Shown here in pieces: positions 11,345 to 22,689 of a DNA stretch of 64,000 bases. Origin of the DNA: Reticulitermes lucifugus (taxonomy: Eukaryota > Arthropoda > Insecta > Blattodea > Rhinotermitidae); contig JAKCWW010000323.1 in assembly GCA_026260175.1 (NCBI GenBank), positions 48,835-112,834 of the forward strand, in the 5' to 3' direction. The notes under the pieces are model-generated. The model was not told the DNA's origin and did no database searches. It worked only from the letters and a program-made list of their open reading frames with translations. The translations under genes were made by a program, and so were the position numbers. Each line of letters opens with the position of its first letter. Position 1 is the first letter of the stretch.

Positions 11345-12240
11345 GCACACGGTAGCCACGGATGTTGAAGTGATGTAGAAGTACTGATATACAGTTCTTG
11401 GTTATAATTAGAATCCTCGTTATGAGTCCTTTTTAGAGACCAACATTTTAATGCCTCAATCTGAGCGTTTAAACTAGTAGCCACTCTGGATGTTATTGAC
11501 AAAGTAAAGCAAATATAGCCCGGGCTAAAGAGTTCGTGAGATCCTGCCCAGTTAACTCTTTACATGACGAAGCTCATATAAACAGTATTTTAGATGTAGG
11601 TTCTTACGTCTACGAAAACAGTCTACGTCTCCATTACAAAGATAAATTGGCTAGTTATTTCTGGGAAACAAACACCGTTCTTTCTGAAAATCAAATGAAC
11701 CTCATAAATAAACTATGCTGAAGCAATTTCATGTCCTTTATAGTTAACGCAATCGGTATACATAGTTACCACTCTGGTACAAAGTGTTAAATATGCACCT
11801 CAGCGAAGAGACAGCACAATTACGACGAATAAGGAACGAAGGCTCGACTACTATATGACAGTCAAGATCAACATGTCACGACTCTTTTTCCACAGGGCTA
11901 GATCGGCCGATACTCTGCTTACAGGAGGCTTGAGTGAAATAGAAGTTATGTCCGTAGATGCGAAGACAACCCTGACCCCGCTAGTAATCAAACCTTTGTC
12001 ATCTAACTAACATCACTTTGCTGATTGAATTCGTTTTTGCTGGCATGTATTTTTACCGTTATTGTTTGAAGCAGACAAGCACTGAGAATCAACACATTAC
12101 ATGAATCAGGGCAGCTTCGTCAGTACAGCAGACAGATTGCCGCAGCTACTGAGTTTTTGTGGTCCATGAGGGCTCGTTTTGTCTTTCATGCTGCCTGTCG
12201 ATGTACCCATTCTTGTGCCCAATCCTATTGTTAAATTATT
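11345..12240. other. No recognisable gene
   Basis: The 61-codon frame at 11536-11721 shows no motif I know. The remainder is unrecognised. Confidence 0.4.
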
Positions 12241-12244
12241 TTCC

Positions 12245-12715
12245 CTTCCAGGAACTGGAGCACGGTTCTTCTTGAGAAGCTGACTTTCACTCAGCTGGTC
12301 AAATAATTTCCCGCATTTTATGGAACTGGGAGGCTATTCGTCTTGTTCAAAACAGCCTGTCACTGAGCCACTGGAATCTATTTTTTATTTCTTACTCTTT
12401 CTTAACATACATTTTAATAACATTCTCTTATCAACGCCTCAGCTTCCTAAGTGGTTTGCTTCAGGCTTTCCTGCTAAAACAGTTTATATAAATCTCTCCT
12501 TCACCATGGGTATTCCTTTCGACGCACGCCATTCTCTTTCATTTAATGATCCCCGAGGTACTTGCGTAAGAGTGCAAGTTACGAAGCTCATGATTATGTA
12601 AGTTTCTCCATTCTCCTGTTACGTTCTTAAGTCCCAATATTTTCCTCACAACTGCATTCTCGAGCAACTCCAGTGCCCATCGGGGAACTTGTTGATTTTA
12701 GCAGACAGTTGTATG
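12245..12715 (-). mobile_element. LINE-2 family 3' end
   Basis: Minus-strand translation gives 'GLKNVTGEWRNLHNHELRNL', matching the 'VTGEWRKLHNEEL.DLY' block C-terminal to the RT of LINE-2 elements (compare 62545-63290). The 3' UTR block 'gttccataaaatgcggg' and 'cttctcaagaaga' is also present, as in the copies at 24935 and 32385. Frames between the two are broken. It is 5' truncated. Confidence 0.7.
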
Positions 12716-12748
12716 AGAATTTCCCGACGCTCTTGAAATATTTTCTGG

Positions 12749-12935
12749 TTCAGTAAGTTGTTTGTCATCGTGTAGATGTGGCTTCAACTAACATTGTTGT
12801 GTAGTCTCTTGTTGTATGGTTCAGTATGGTGATGGTTGCCGTGTAGATGTGTCTCCATCTGGTTGCTTCTCGTCTGGGTCAGTACAGTGATGGCTGTCGT
12901 GTCGATGTGTCTCCATCCGGCAGTCACGTTTCGGA
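12749..12935. repeat. Degenerate tandem repeat, about three units
   Basis: Units start at about 12749, 12821 and 12879, each with 'ggttcagta/ggtcagta' followed by 'tgtagatgtg' or 'tgtcgatgtg' and 'ctccatc'. Units two and three are closest to each other. Unit length is about 58-72 bp. No coding sense is apparent. Confidence 0.5.
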
Positions 12936-12939
12936 CGGT

Positions 12940-14640
12940 TGTGTCCACAGATTCGCTGTTCATATTCTTCTTGTGTTAACTAAATAATTTCTTATAAATT
13001 TCATATTAATAAGGCCTTGTTTCTTCTTGTTCTTGTTGGGAATCATTCCTGTGCAGGGAGGGATTGCCCGGTAGGTTTTGTCATTTCCGAGACCACTAGG
13101 TTCAGACGTATCCGGGGCCGACTCATTCCTTACCCAATGATTACCGTAGGCCTTTCTCCCAGAGACAACACGGCCTAAACGTAAAACTGACTACCCATTT
13201 CCATCTTCAGCCAATGTGTTGAATGAGGGAGCTATTCATCTATATCCCCTACGGCATGGTACTTACAGACAGGCAGTTTTACTTTTATCGTCTGTCCGGA
13301 GTATGCTAGGATAGGAAGGGTGCTGCGGGGTGCGATAGGGGTCCTACTTGCAGTGAGAGACCGACGCGTTGAGGTCCTCCATGGCATCTTCCTGTGACGG
13401 AGGAATTCACATGGTGGTGCTGAAGGCTGCTGGCCATCCGGAGCTGAAACACAGAACACGTGCACAGTGTTACTCTGCTGACAGCCATACAAACAGCCTA
13501 ATCCTTGTTTGTCCGAGGTTCCTGGGAAACGGCTTAATTGAACAGACGAGAACTCAAACACTATTTCCCACAGTAAATAATACACCTAGGACAGTAATCT
13601 TCAATAAAACATCATCGGTTTCTCCAGTATTTTGTTTAAAAGGGGCGAAATTCGATAATGTTTTCATCAAGAAGTAACTAATGTTAACTCAGATCGTTCT
13701 GGCAGTTTTGCTGAGGTAAGTCTTGATACTGTTTCATGTATTAACTCGTACGGAATTCCACATTTTATGACTCGGAATCTACACTAATACGAATGTTAAT
13801 ACTAGTACCAAGCCTATAGTAATACCACAGTGCTTTTCTTTATCGTTACCTGATCACCGCAGCTATCCTGAGCTGTCCCGGCACATGCAGGCTTTCTATG
13901 CGATAAAGCTGCCGTACTCGGTGCGACGATAAAAGAAGCGCCCCTTATAATAATACTACTACTACTAATAATAATCATCATAATAATAGTAACACATTAA
14001 GTGAAAAATGTTAATTTGTGCATCCCGTGAAGGCGATAAATAATGGCTCATGAATTCATATAGGCCAGAAGAAAGCCTAACTTCGACAAGTGTGCGAAAT
14101 AAATACTTAAATAATTTAATGTTGTTGGGTCGATTTTGAAACGGTCATAGTTACACATCTGGTCAATAAGTTTCCCTAAATTTCATTTCTAATTCCACGT
14201 TTCTAAGACACCTTTTAATATTTTTGTCCGCCTTAGCCTACACCACGACTGTTATAATAAAAAATAATACGTTAATGGAAAACGTTACGGGCATAAAGGT
14301 GGACTGCTGCTGGTTTTGTCCGACTCGAGAATCTGTTCGCTGTGCTTGTAATTGCCATGTTGCAACAGGAGGGGACGGTCGATCAATATCGCACCGGCAG
14401 AGGCGACCCTCCCGCCAAATTACAGAGCAGGCGCACTGAATCAGTCACACTCGGACACGAATCGATGCCGGGGTGAAATATTCAAACAGAAATTTTACCT
14501 TTCGGATACAATTACACTTTGATTGTTGCACAGCGCAAGAACTGCTCATCGGTTCGCATGTTTTGTCTGCGAAACTACTGACTATACTTTATTTAACTAA
14601 CCCAACTAAATGCACATACAACATACACAATAGCATAGTC
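12940..14640. other. No recognisable gene
   Basis: Includes a GC-richer patch at 13260-13450 with frames on both strands (minus 13232-13585 and plus 13369-13677). No protein family is recognised, and the overlap of long frames on both strands argues for composition rather than coding. An ACT/AAT-rich tract lies near 13950-13990. Confidence 0.4.
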
Positions 14641-14647
14641 TTTATCA

Positions 14648-14683
14648 CTGCAACATGTTTCGGCACTACCGTGCTATCCTCAG
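14648..14683 (-). ncRNA. Hammerhead-like motif
   Basis: On the minus strand: CTGAGGA, one extra T, a stem with gcac/gtgc, then GAAA and CATGTT. The conserved core positions of a type I hammerhead are present with a tiny stem III. The outer stem I pairing is weak here. Probably a remnant of a Penelope-like element. Confidence 0.5.
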
Positions 14684-14689
14684 GGAGTT

Positions 14690-15280
14690 CTTACACTAAG
14701 TATTAAAACTATCTAAAATATGATAGATTACACTCGTGATATTTGTCGGTTATTTAGTTGATTTAGTAAGAAAATAAGTTGAAAGGCAAGGAGTAAGCAA
14801 TTTCAAAATAACTACTAAACATGTTTGACTAAAATTAGTATCCGGTAGTTCACACCAAAAGTGTTAAGGACAATTTCATTTATTTCCTACCAGTCAAATT
14901 TAACCCGTAATTCTGGCCAGCAAAAAGCTCAGATCATATGTTGTCGAGTCTAAAATCACACACACAAAATAAAAGGTGATCGTACAAACATTATATTATA
15001 CAAAATATAAACCCCGTTTAGATATACAGCGTATATTGCAATATTTTTCCGTTATATTCTCTGTCAATAGTCACCCCTACTAAGTTCATAACGAACAGCA
15101 GCAGATGACAGAAATAAATGACAATGAACAAGTGCGCATTCCCCCCCCCCAAAAAAAAAACTTCATAGTGTACCTTTAGATAGCAGCATAGTACATTAAT
15201 ACATACATTCTCTTACATTATAAAATTTAATTCTCTCTCTATAAGTGCTTAGTTGTGATCGACTGTCTTTTTTTCTCTCT
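14690..15280. other. No recognisable gene
   Basis: AT-rich, with a poly-C/poly-A run near 15141-15160. No feature is recognised. Confidence 0.45.
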
Positions 15281-15308
15281 ATTATTATTATTATTATTAT
15301 TATTATTA
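15281..15308. repeat. (ATT)n microsatellite
   Basis: Uninterrupted ATT tract of about nine units directly before the start of a family D repeat copy. Confidence 0.95.
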
Positions 15309-15712
15309 GCTCATGCGCCGTTTTATATTGTCATCTGTGGCCTAACTGACTGTACAATATTTTTCCACATTATATCATAAACGGCACAATTTTCGAAAAA
15401 ATGTTATTGAACATAAAATGTGCGTTTTGATTTTCTCTAAAAGTTTGTCTAAAACATTTCTCATTCTAAGAACTGAGGGAGATATTATTATAAACTTACA
15501 TATGTCTTCATGTAAGGTACCTGTTACTCTTATCAGATTTTAATAAAACTTGAATATTCTCGACAGGTTTTCGAAAAATACCAAAATTTGAAATTTTTAT
15601 GAAATTCCATTCAGTGGCAGCCGAGTTGTTCCATGCAGACAGACAGACTGAAGGACATGACGAAGCTAACAGTCGCTTTTCGCTATTTTGCAAAAGCGCC
15701 TAAAACAGTTTT
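15309..15712 (+). repeat. Family D interspersed repeat
   Basis: Shares with copies at 18265, 44873, 48825 and 63662 (reverse) an ordered set of blocks: 'ttttccacattat', 'ttattgaacataaaatgtg', 'gattttctct', 'tctcattctaagaa', 'ttaataaaacttgaat', 'ctcgacag', 'gagttgttccatgc', 'gacagacagac' and 'gctaacagtcgcttttcg'. No long frame is conserved, so it looks non-coding. This copy begins immediately after the (ATT)n tract. Confidence 0.8.
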
Positions 15713-15730
15713 GTCTACTGCAATAATTTT

Positions 15731-15893
15731 GATAGCGTAATCGGTACAGTGACTAGGGACAGCCCAGCCTTCTATGCGATGGGTACAGAGGTAGGGCGAA
15801 AAGTGACCATTCACATCTAGTGCCGAGATTAAGAATACATGGAGATGTAACGCCACTCCTCCATGTGCCTTCATAGCGTGCACAAGCACGTTA
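15731..15893 (+). mobile_element. SINE-B copy, internally deleted
   Basis: Starts with the A-box-like 'gatagcgtaatcggtacag' and ends with 'ctagtgccgagattaag' and 'gtgccttcatagcgtgcac'. The B box and middle are missing, consistent with an internal deletion. It lies 18 bp after the end of a family D copy. Confidence 0.65.
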
Positions 15894-16287
15894 TCCGCAA
15901 CACATTTTAGTACAAATTTCAACGGGACTGATGCTAATACAGAACACATGAAGTTACAGACAACGACATATGTGAAAGAGCAACTAATGTATAACCCACT
16001 GGCCTTTATCCCTCGTCCCACTTTTCAATATAAAAGTTCCATTCATCTTAGCAAGGCAGAAGCTGATTTCATAACTGAGTAATTCAGTAATGTAACGCCT
16101 TGTAGTGTCACAGACAGATACCAAAGCCACTCTTTACCCTGAAAATGGAGGCAGAAAGTTCCTGTGAAACTGTGATACCTATGTAAAAAATTACAATCGC
16201 GATGCCGGACCAACGGCATCAAATGTAATGTGTGAAAAAAGTGCTGATTATTTGGAATATAATTTCTTTCAAAAAGTGATACGTATA

Positions 16288-16400
16288 ATTTGCACTGTTG
16301 CCGGTGACACAAATTTGTTATAAAAGCATTGTTGTGCATTGCTGTTTTTCCACTGCAAAAGGGTTGCGCGAACGCGTCGCAGTATTACGTTATACGTATA
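16288..16400 (-). repeat. Family D fragment (5' part)
   Basis: Reverse-oriented match to the start of family D as seen at 18265: 'cgtataacgtaatactg', 'gcgttcgcg', 'acaacaatgcttttat' and 'ggcaacagt' on the minus strand. Only the first part of the repeat is present. Confidence 0.6.
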
Positions 16401-16401
16401 T

Positions 16402-17112
16402 ATCCTAGCTTGTTATTGTTCTGCTACTTTCTCTCTCTTAAGTATATAGGCTAATAATGTGGCATAACTGACATAACATTTACAATTATTCCCTCAATCT
16501 TGTGATAGCTCCATCAATAAACCTCTAATAACTAATTTTATGTAAAGTTCTGTCCGAGCCCTTTAAAGATGAGCAATGCAATAACAACAGAGAAGCTTAG
16601 CTCAACAACAGTACTCTTCCCTGATGTTCTGAATGTAGACCTACGTCATCCGAGTCCTCCCCGCACTAACACTCTGTAGTTAGAGCGGAACAAATCAGGA
16701 CACATTTCTGCTACACCCTGTGACGAGTGGGATTCGAAACGACAATCCCGGAAAGAGAAAGAAGAAAGTGAAGAGCAAGAGAGTAGTAAGAGACACTTTT
16801 ATTTGTGGAGAAAATAAGCTTTACTTGCTAGAATGTTCCCAGGCATCGCCCGCTCCTTCTGCTGGTAGTAGCAGTATGAAAATGTATGAAGAGACGTTAG
16901 AATGGTGACAGCAGTAGTTTTAAATAAAGGCCGCGAAATTTTAATTTATCGTCTATGTAAAGCGCATAATTTGAAGATTTAATTTTATTATCTTTTACTT
17001 TAAAGCAAGGGGATTATTTATGATAAACTTAAATCAGGCGGGCTGCATGAGAAGCATGAGGTAGCAACTTGGAATCTTGGGAACCATCCCGTAAACGTGA
17101 ATTAAACATTCA
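16402..17112. other. No recognisable gene
   Basis: No exon or repeat family is identified. 'gggattcgaaacgacaatcc' near 16729 may be the remnant of a tRNA-like B-box region. Confidence 0.4.
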
Positions 17113-17210
17113 GCTCGTACCGCGCAGTAAACAGTCTCCATCTAGGTTATAAAAACCAAACCGTTAGTGGTGTATCGACAAGCAAGCGCTGCTTGTTCTG
17201 AGATCCATAT

Positions 17211-17524
17211 CTTCTTCTTCTTCCAATGGCTCGACAGCCCTAGTGGGCTTCGCAATCACATTTTAGACACACCACACTCGGTAGGACTCCTCTGTACGAG
17301 TGACAAGCCCGTCGCAGAGACCTCTACCTGACAACACACAACACTCACAAGAGACAGANNNNNNNNNNNNNNNNNNNNNNNNNNNNNNNNNNNNNNNNNN
17401 NNNNNNNNGACAACACACAACACTCACAAGAGACAGACATCCATGCCTCCGGTGGGATTCTAACCCACAATCCCAGCAAGCGAGCGGCCGCAGACCCTCG
17501 CCTTAAACGACGTGGCCATTGTCT
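17211..17524 (-). mobile_element. SINE-E copy with target duplication
   Basis: Inserted in a family G repeat. It is flanked by gagatccatat (17200-17210) and gagacccatat (17525-17535), which match at 10 of 11 positions and are a target-site duplication. The cttcttcttcttc on the left is a GAA-rich tail on the minus strand. At the right, 'gtgggattctaacccacaat' is a tRNA-like B-box region in reverse. A 50-N gap lies inside. Confidence 0.75.
17359..17408. other. Assembly gap (50 N)
   Basis: Exactly 50 N. The 29 bases just before it (17330-17358) are repeated exactly just after it (17409-17437), starting gacaacacacaacactcaca. This pattern suggests unmerged overlapping contig ends more than missing sequence. 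Confidence 0.95.
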
Positions 17525-17600
17525 GAGACCCATATAAAACACACAAATGCGCTAAGCGGGCAGAACGTAGACTATTTTAACGTTAAACCTGGTAATACAA

Positions 17601-18264
17601 AAAGTAACTGCTAGGTACCATAGGGTTAATAATGTGATATGAATGCATATTAAAATGTGATGATTAATTTAATGTATAGATCTAAACAAGGAACTTGTGC
17701 ATTGGAGTACGAAGCTAGAAAAGCCATACTAGCCACGTTTAATGCTGAAATGAAATTATTCCAAAGCCTTGGGTGTAATATAACGTAGTGGTGATTGGAA
17801 CTACAAGTAGGCTACCTCGTAGTACGTAACTGGCTAAAGAGCTTTGTGTGATCTAAATGTATATTTACCCAACAGTAAAAGCCTGTAATATTGCCCATGC
17901 AACCTTCATTCAAGAAAACATTAGATAGAATGCCCATTGTGCCAAATTCCTCCTAATACAATAATCTCTATAGAATCCCTGCTAGGGGTTTCATGACCAA
18001 AATATATATGTTAAAAAATACTGTACTGAAAGTGGATAAGTTCAATACATTATCATGTTTAAAAAGGCAGGAGGCTTTGGTATTTGGATACCTGCACTGT
18101 TGCATCATAGGATTACCTTACAAAACTTCAATAGGATTACCTCTCCTCCCACGCCGCTTGTGGAGCTGTGGGCGGAGGACTGATACATCTGTGTCAATCA
18201 GATGAAGGCGACACAAGAGTGTGGTGGTGAAATCCAGAGAAGGAAACAAAGAAGAATGAAAGGA
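17601..18264. other. No recognisable gene
   Basis: AT-rich, with no exon or repeat assignment. Confidence 0.45.
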
Positions 18265-19085
18265 AAGAAGATAGGCAATGTACGTATAACGTAACACTGT
18301 GGAGCGTTCGCGTAACAATTGTCGCAGGGGAAAGCAAAAATGCATTCTCTGTGTGTTGTTGAGATACATGTCACTATAAACTACATAAAAAAATATTGAA
18401 TGTTACACAACAATGCTTTTATGGCAAATTTATGTCGCCGGTAACAATAAAAGGTATGCAGGTCGTCATGTAAAGTGTGCGGTGCTGCATTGAAACAAAA
18501 GAATGTTGCTTGGCTCCATGGCCTTCTTTAGACGTACAATTTGGCTAAACAGATCGTAATGACACTTAAGTCGTTGCGTAGTTTCTCAGTTTTGTAATTG
18601 TTGCGGTAAAACATTTTGTGAGATCAGACGAAATTAATAAATTATGAAGCAATGTATACTAAATATTATAAGTGTGTGTCTGTGTTCTTGTCTTAGTTAT
18701 GAGGCATGCAAATCGCATCTTTTCTGCGCCGCATTGTATTGCCACCAACGGCCTGTCCGGCTGTACCATATTTTGCCACATTATCTCCATAGTGGCACGA
18801 TTTTAAAAACGCTATTGAATATAAAATTTGTGTTATGATTTTCTCTACAACGTTTGTCTGAAACATTTCTCATTCTTAGAGAATTCGCCGAGATATTATC
18901 ATAAATTTACATAGCACCCGTTGTTCATGTCAGGTTTTAATAAACTTGAATTTTCTCGACAGATTTTTTTAAAAATCCTCAAGCATGAAATTTCACGAAA
19001 ATCCGTCAAGTGAGAGCCGAGCTGTTCCACGCGGACAGACAGACATGACGAGGTTGACAAGTCTGCAAACGCGTCTAAAAAGATA
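18265..19085 (+). repeat. Family D copy, interrupted
   Basis: The first block (18265-18350, 'tacgtataacgtaacactg', 'gagcgttcgcgtaacaattg') and the main block (about 18690-19085, 'ttttgccacattatctcc' to 'ctgcaaacgcgtctaaaaag') are adjacent in the copy at 48825-49290. About 340 bp of unrelated or rearranged sequence separates them here. Confidence 0.7.
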
Positions 19086-19140
19086 AGGAAGTAAGAAAGC
19101 AATACAAATGAAAGTGATGAAAGGCTGGAGTTTGGTAGTC

Positions 19141-19412
19141 AGGATAGCTTATTCGGTATAGCGATTAAGGCTACAGGCTGGCCGACCGAGGAAATGGGGC
19201 TCACTTCCGGGCAGGGGCAAACAAGTTTCCTGTTCTCCAAATCTTCTAGATCGGCTCTGGAGCCTTCCAGTCTCAACGGATACCGTGGGTTAATTCCGTG
19301 GGTGGTAAGGCGGCTGAAGCCTGAAGCTGTGGAGGTTAAGAATGCGTGAAGATATCTACATACATCTACTCCACCATATACCTACATGGGGGGATGCAGA
19401 TTTACTTTACGT
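19141..19412 (+). mobile_element. SINE-B copy
   Basis: Begins 'gatagcttattcggtatag', then 'gggcaggggcaaacaag', 'ctccaaatcttctagatcgg', 'gttaattccgtgggtgg', and ends near 'tttactttacg'. The B box is eroded. The order of blocks is complete. Confidence 0.75.
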
Positions 19413-19414
19413 TA

Positions 19415-20094
19415 AATGGAGAAAAATAGAATAAAATAAGTAGTAAGTGAATACGGAAGCAAAGTTTATGAGAATGAAGGGGATTTATTTGCAAATTTTA
19501 CTTATTTCATTAGTCTTAACATTCTTATGTTTCGGAATTATTTGAGTCTCAGATGAGGGTCTCGCCGAAATTTTTGCGAAAATTATCATCCTGTGCGTTA
19601 TGACACTTTATACTTTTGTGCATTTGTTGGTAACTGTCTATAATACTTTATGCTTATGTTGACAGGTACCAACGATCTGTAAGAAGTATTTCAAACTAAA
19701 GGTACGGATTTTAATCCTCTAAAGACTAAGAAAGAGAGCGAGAGGGAGAAGAAACAGGAAAAAGTAGTGAGAGGCAATACATTTAATATTATTACGAGGG
19801 GGTAGGAGGAAGTTTACTGCTTTGAAGGTTCCCCATGGAGCGCCCGTTCGTCCTTCTGGTAAAGGTAGGCAGGAAACAAGGTAAAGATTTGGGTAGTGAA
19901 GAAGGTAGCGTGCTCGGAGTGGACTGTTGGGAGTGTGCAGCAGAGGAAAAAAGTCGAGCATGTGAGCCGAGTTTGGAATTTGGAGGGCGCAGCCCTCCCC
20001 AACACTAACTTCGTAACTTCAAAATTTTCGACAAAATGAAGCCCTCCCAACGCGATCAAATTTAAGCACTAAGAACAATATGTACTACATTGAA
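19415..20094. other. No recognisable gene
   Basis: Contains 'cttatgtttcggaattattt' near 19528, which recalls the hammerhead-like motifs elsewhere, but no closing stem is present. Overlapping minus frames at 19719-20059 carry no motif. Confidence 0.4.
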
Positions 20095-20285
20095 AGATCC
20101 AGTGCTTACCGCGCAGTAAACACACTCCGTCTCGGTTATAAAACCAAATCAGTTAATCTTGTACAGGGAAATAATCGCTGCTTGTTATGAGATCCATACA
20201 CAACACATAAATGCACTGTGTGGGCAGAACGTAGAATGAGTGTTACAGCTGGTGGTTCATAAAAGTAACCATTGACCTTTAAAGG
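20095..20285 (+). repeat. Family G repeat
   Basis: Most complete copy: 'taccgcgcagtaaacacact', 'ccgtctcggttataaaacc', 'aatcgctgcttgttatgaga', 'aacacataaatgcactg' and 'gggcagaacgtagaa'. Homologous to 17113-17600, and in reverse to 28062-28100 and 54690-54835. Confidence 0.75.
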
Positions 20286-20972
20286 TTTAGTGAAATTTCC
20301 ATTTTTGTATAATGTGGGTCGTAGACACATTTTTAGCACGACGATACGTTTGAAGAACTTGCAATGCGTCGTGCGAAATAGAGTAACTGACAGTCATGGG
20401 CCAAATATAGACAGATTCAGAACACGCACAACAGAAATTTTATACGCCACCCGGGCGAGCTGTGGTGAGGATGAATGGACATAGTATTCTCTAGATATAG
20501 GCCCTTCATGCGAAAAAGGTATAAGACAACATGGGTGTCTTGAATTAATGTGCTTGTTAATCGCGACATGCAGGGAAGTCTGGCTGTCATAGGGCCTAAG
20601 AATTAATCGTGGGCAATTAAAGTAGTCGGCACTTTTGAAAACTATAATCCAACTGTTACGGAACGTCCTATGACGTAAATACATTAGTAAAATCAAAGAT
20701 TCTAAGCTGATATAAGCGTACATTTAATAAAATCATATTAACAATAAATATTCTGAAGTTAGAAACAGATTGGCGATTCCAGCCTGCATCAACATCGCCC
20801 TGAGAACACCACTTTCATGTACAAACGATATACTGCATAGGCCTGTAGTCACCGAGTGTGGCATTCGTATTTATCAGTCGCAGGCCGAATGCATAATAAA
20901 ACATTTCTGACGTAACAAAATTAGTCAAGTTGTAAGTATATGGTTGGGGTTGCCACTATTCGGATTACCTAC
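20286..20972. other. No recognisable gene
   Basis: No recognised exon or repeat. Confidence 0.45.
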
Positions 20973-20985
20973 GTAAACTATGTAA

Positions 20986-21270
20986 GGTAAAGGTAACGGT
21001 TACCCCATAACATGCCACGCAGATCGAGGGACAGTAGAAGTATAGCTCTACTCATCCTTAACCTCGGCGCTAGATTGGGGGGGGGGTAAACGCCACGCCC
21101 CGGCCGCTTTATCCCGGGAAAGCGCCCCGATACCCATTGTAAAGGAGGCTGGGTGGGCCTCGGGGCCGATGTGAATGGTTGCGAAAAATCTCGCCCCCAC
21201 CGGGATTCAAAACCCGAACCATCCAGTTCGTAGCAAGTTGCTGTACCGACTACACTATTCTGGCCGCCAT
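20986..21270 (-). mobile_element. SINE-B copy with perfect target duplication
   Basis: Full-length minus copy flanked by perfect 13-bp repeats gtaaactatgtaa (20973-20985 and 21271-21283). On the minus strand it has a tRNA-like head ('gaatagtgtagtcggtacag'), a B-box region, the central 'ctttcccgggataaagcggc', and the TTTACC tail abutting the left duplication. This defines the ends of the family. Confidence 0.92.
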
Positions 21271-21289
21271 GTAAACTATGTAAAGGGAA

Positions 21290-22210
21290 GGGGGATATTT
21301 TTTGGGTAGGGGATGGCCTAGAACAAGACGATGTGTATGTAGGACCTGCTGTTCTGTGTTATGCTACCGAGTAACGTGACACATTATTATTTGCTGTGAA
21401 TTAGAAGCACACTATCATACACAGCCCTGTGTGCTACTGTGTCTGCATGAACCAGTACAATCGCTGGGAATTGTGAACATTCACAGAAGAATGGATGGGA
21501 TAGATGCCTGACATCTATGGAAGACTTAATCCTTGAAATCATAAAAGAAAATGAAGTCTATGCTATATGTTTATTTAGGATAACTGACAAATCATAGTAG
21601 ACTAACTTGACGTGGAATTTAACCGCAGCATGCTACATAGTTTATTATTATTAGTATTATTAAATTGAAGCATTAAAGCTTGTAAGGTCTAATCCCCCAA
21701 AATGGAAGAGGAAATATGGCGTCTGCGCGAAATAAATTGTAATAACACTGGTCAACAGTCAAAATGTTTCGGAGGTTAAAGTAGCGAACCTTTACTAATT
21801 TTGGGGCGCTGAGCACGAATATGACAATTGCAATTGTTAATTGGCTCGACTTTCAAGGATATGGGGTGGGTCCCAATTTGTACATTTTTCACTGCTCTTG
21901 GCGTTGAGCGGCTTTGAGCAACGATCTGGCAACCCTTAGGGTGAAGCGGATGACAGAATAAGCTCCCAGGCATTGCATCAGCCTACTTGCTGTTCATCAG
22001 AATGGTAAAGAAGTGCAGCGGGCAAAGTGAATAATGCAATGAGCTCCCAGGTATTGAAACAACCAACTTGTTGCATTTCAGTTCCTTCCAGGGAGTTGCA
22101 TCGTACACACTTAAGTTGCTCATTTCAAAAAGCCTGCCTTCTTTCGCGCCGTAAAGGCTTTATAAATGCCCTAAGTATTTCATACAGTCGTTTCTTGGCC
22201 GAACCTCGGT
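21290..22210. other. No recognisable gene
   Basis: Two related blocks start at about 21962 and 22040 ('agctcccaggcattgcatca' and 'agctcccaggtattgaaaca'), perhaps a decayed duplication. Otherwise unrecognised. Confidence 0.4.
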
Positions 22211-22214
22211 AAGG

Positions 22215-22451
22215 ATGCAGCGAAATTGCTTGAAGAGTTCAGATAATTTCTGTTATGTTGGTGGAGTGTGCCATAACCCCGATAATCAGGAAAGCCTACC
22301 ACCTTTACTTGGCTGTCAGAATGGGGACCAGGAGAAGTGCTGGGCCCCGTATATACGAAAATGGACAACGTTGCCCCACTGGCCAATGATGCCTCACCAT
22401 CAGTTACCTCGACACCTTAGCTCTAGGAAGCTGCATATATTACACAGCTAG
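22215..22451 (+). pseudogene. N-terminal part of a multicopy insect transposon-like protein
   Basis: The frame reads RNCLKSSDNFCYVGGVCHN, then LGCQNGDQEKCWAPYI and PHHQLPRHLSSRKLHILHS. From memory this matches the start of an insect multicopy protein with 'NCIKSPDNFCYVCGE ... FGC.VGDQDK.WAP', a cysteine-rich domain. The second CxxC half is altered and a middle segment is missing, so it is a broken copy. The downstream part of the same protein is at 24156-24449. Confidence 0.6.
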
Positions 22452-22689
22452 AAGGTCTTTTAGTGGTGAGTCTGGGACTGTGCAAGTCACAGTTGCTGTG
22501 TTTGTCTGAACGCCTTGACATTGTTTTGTAAAGTAAGTAACGTGATTTGTGACGCTATATATTTCAGGGAGCTATTCTTTAACAATTTTCGGTTTTTTAT
22601 GCATAAAGTAATTTATCAATTTTCGTGAAGGAAGCTTGGAATTTTCTGTACTGTTTTATACCGTTACAAACTTTGCAAGCCACGCCATA

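Larger units (their letters stand above)
17113..17600 (+). repeat. Family G repeat, split by a SINE
   Basis: The two halves, 17113-17210 and 17525-17600, are continuous in the copy at 20095-20285: 'taccgcgcagtaaaca', 'ggttataaaaaccaaa', 'cgctgcttgttctgagatcc', then 'acacaaatgcgct' and 'gggcagaacgtaga'. A SINE inserted between them. No coding frame. Confidence 0.75.

Noticed and set aside
13232-13677. Overlapping frames of about 100 codons on both strands
   Set aside because: Long frames on both strands of a GC-rich patch indicate few stops by composition; no family is recognised.
19525-19575. Hammerhead-like motif on the minus strand
   Set aside because: CTGAGA and GAAAC are present but stem II does not form and the core is incomplete.
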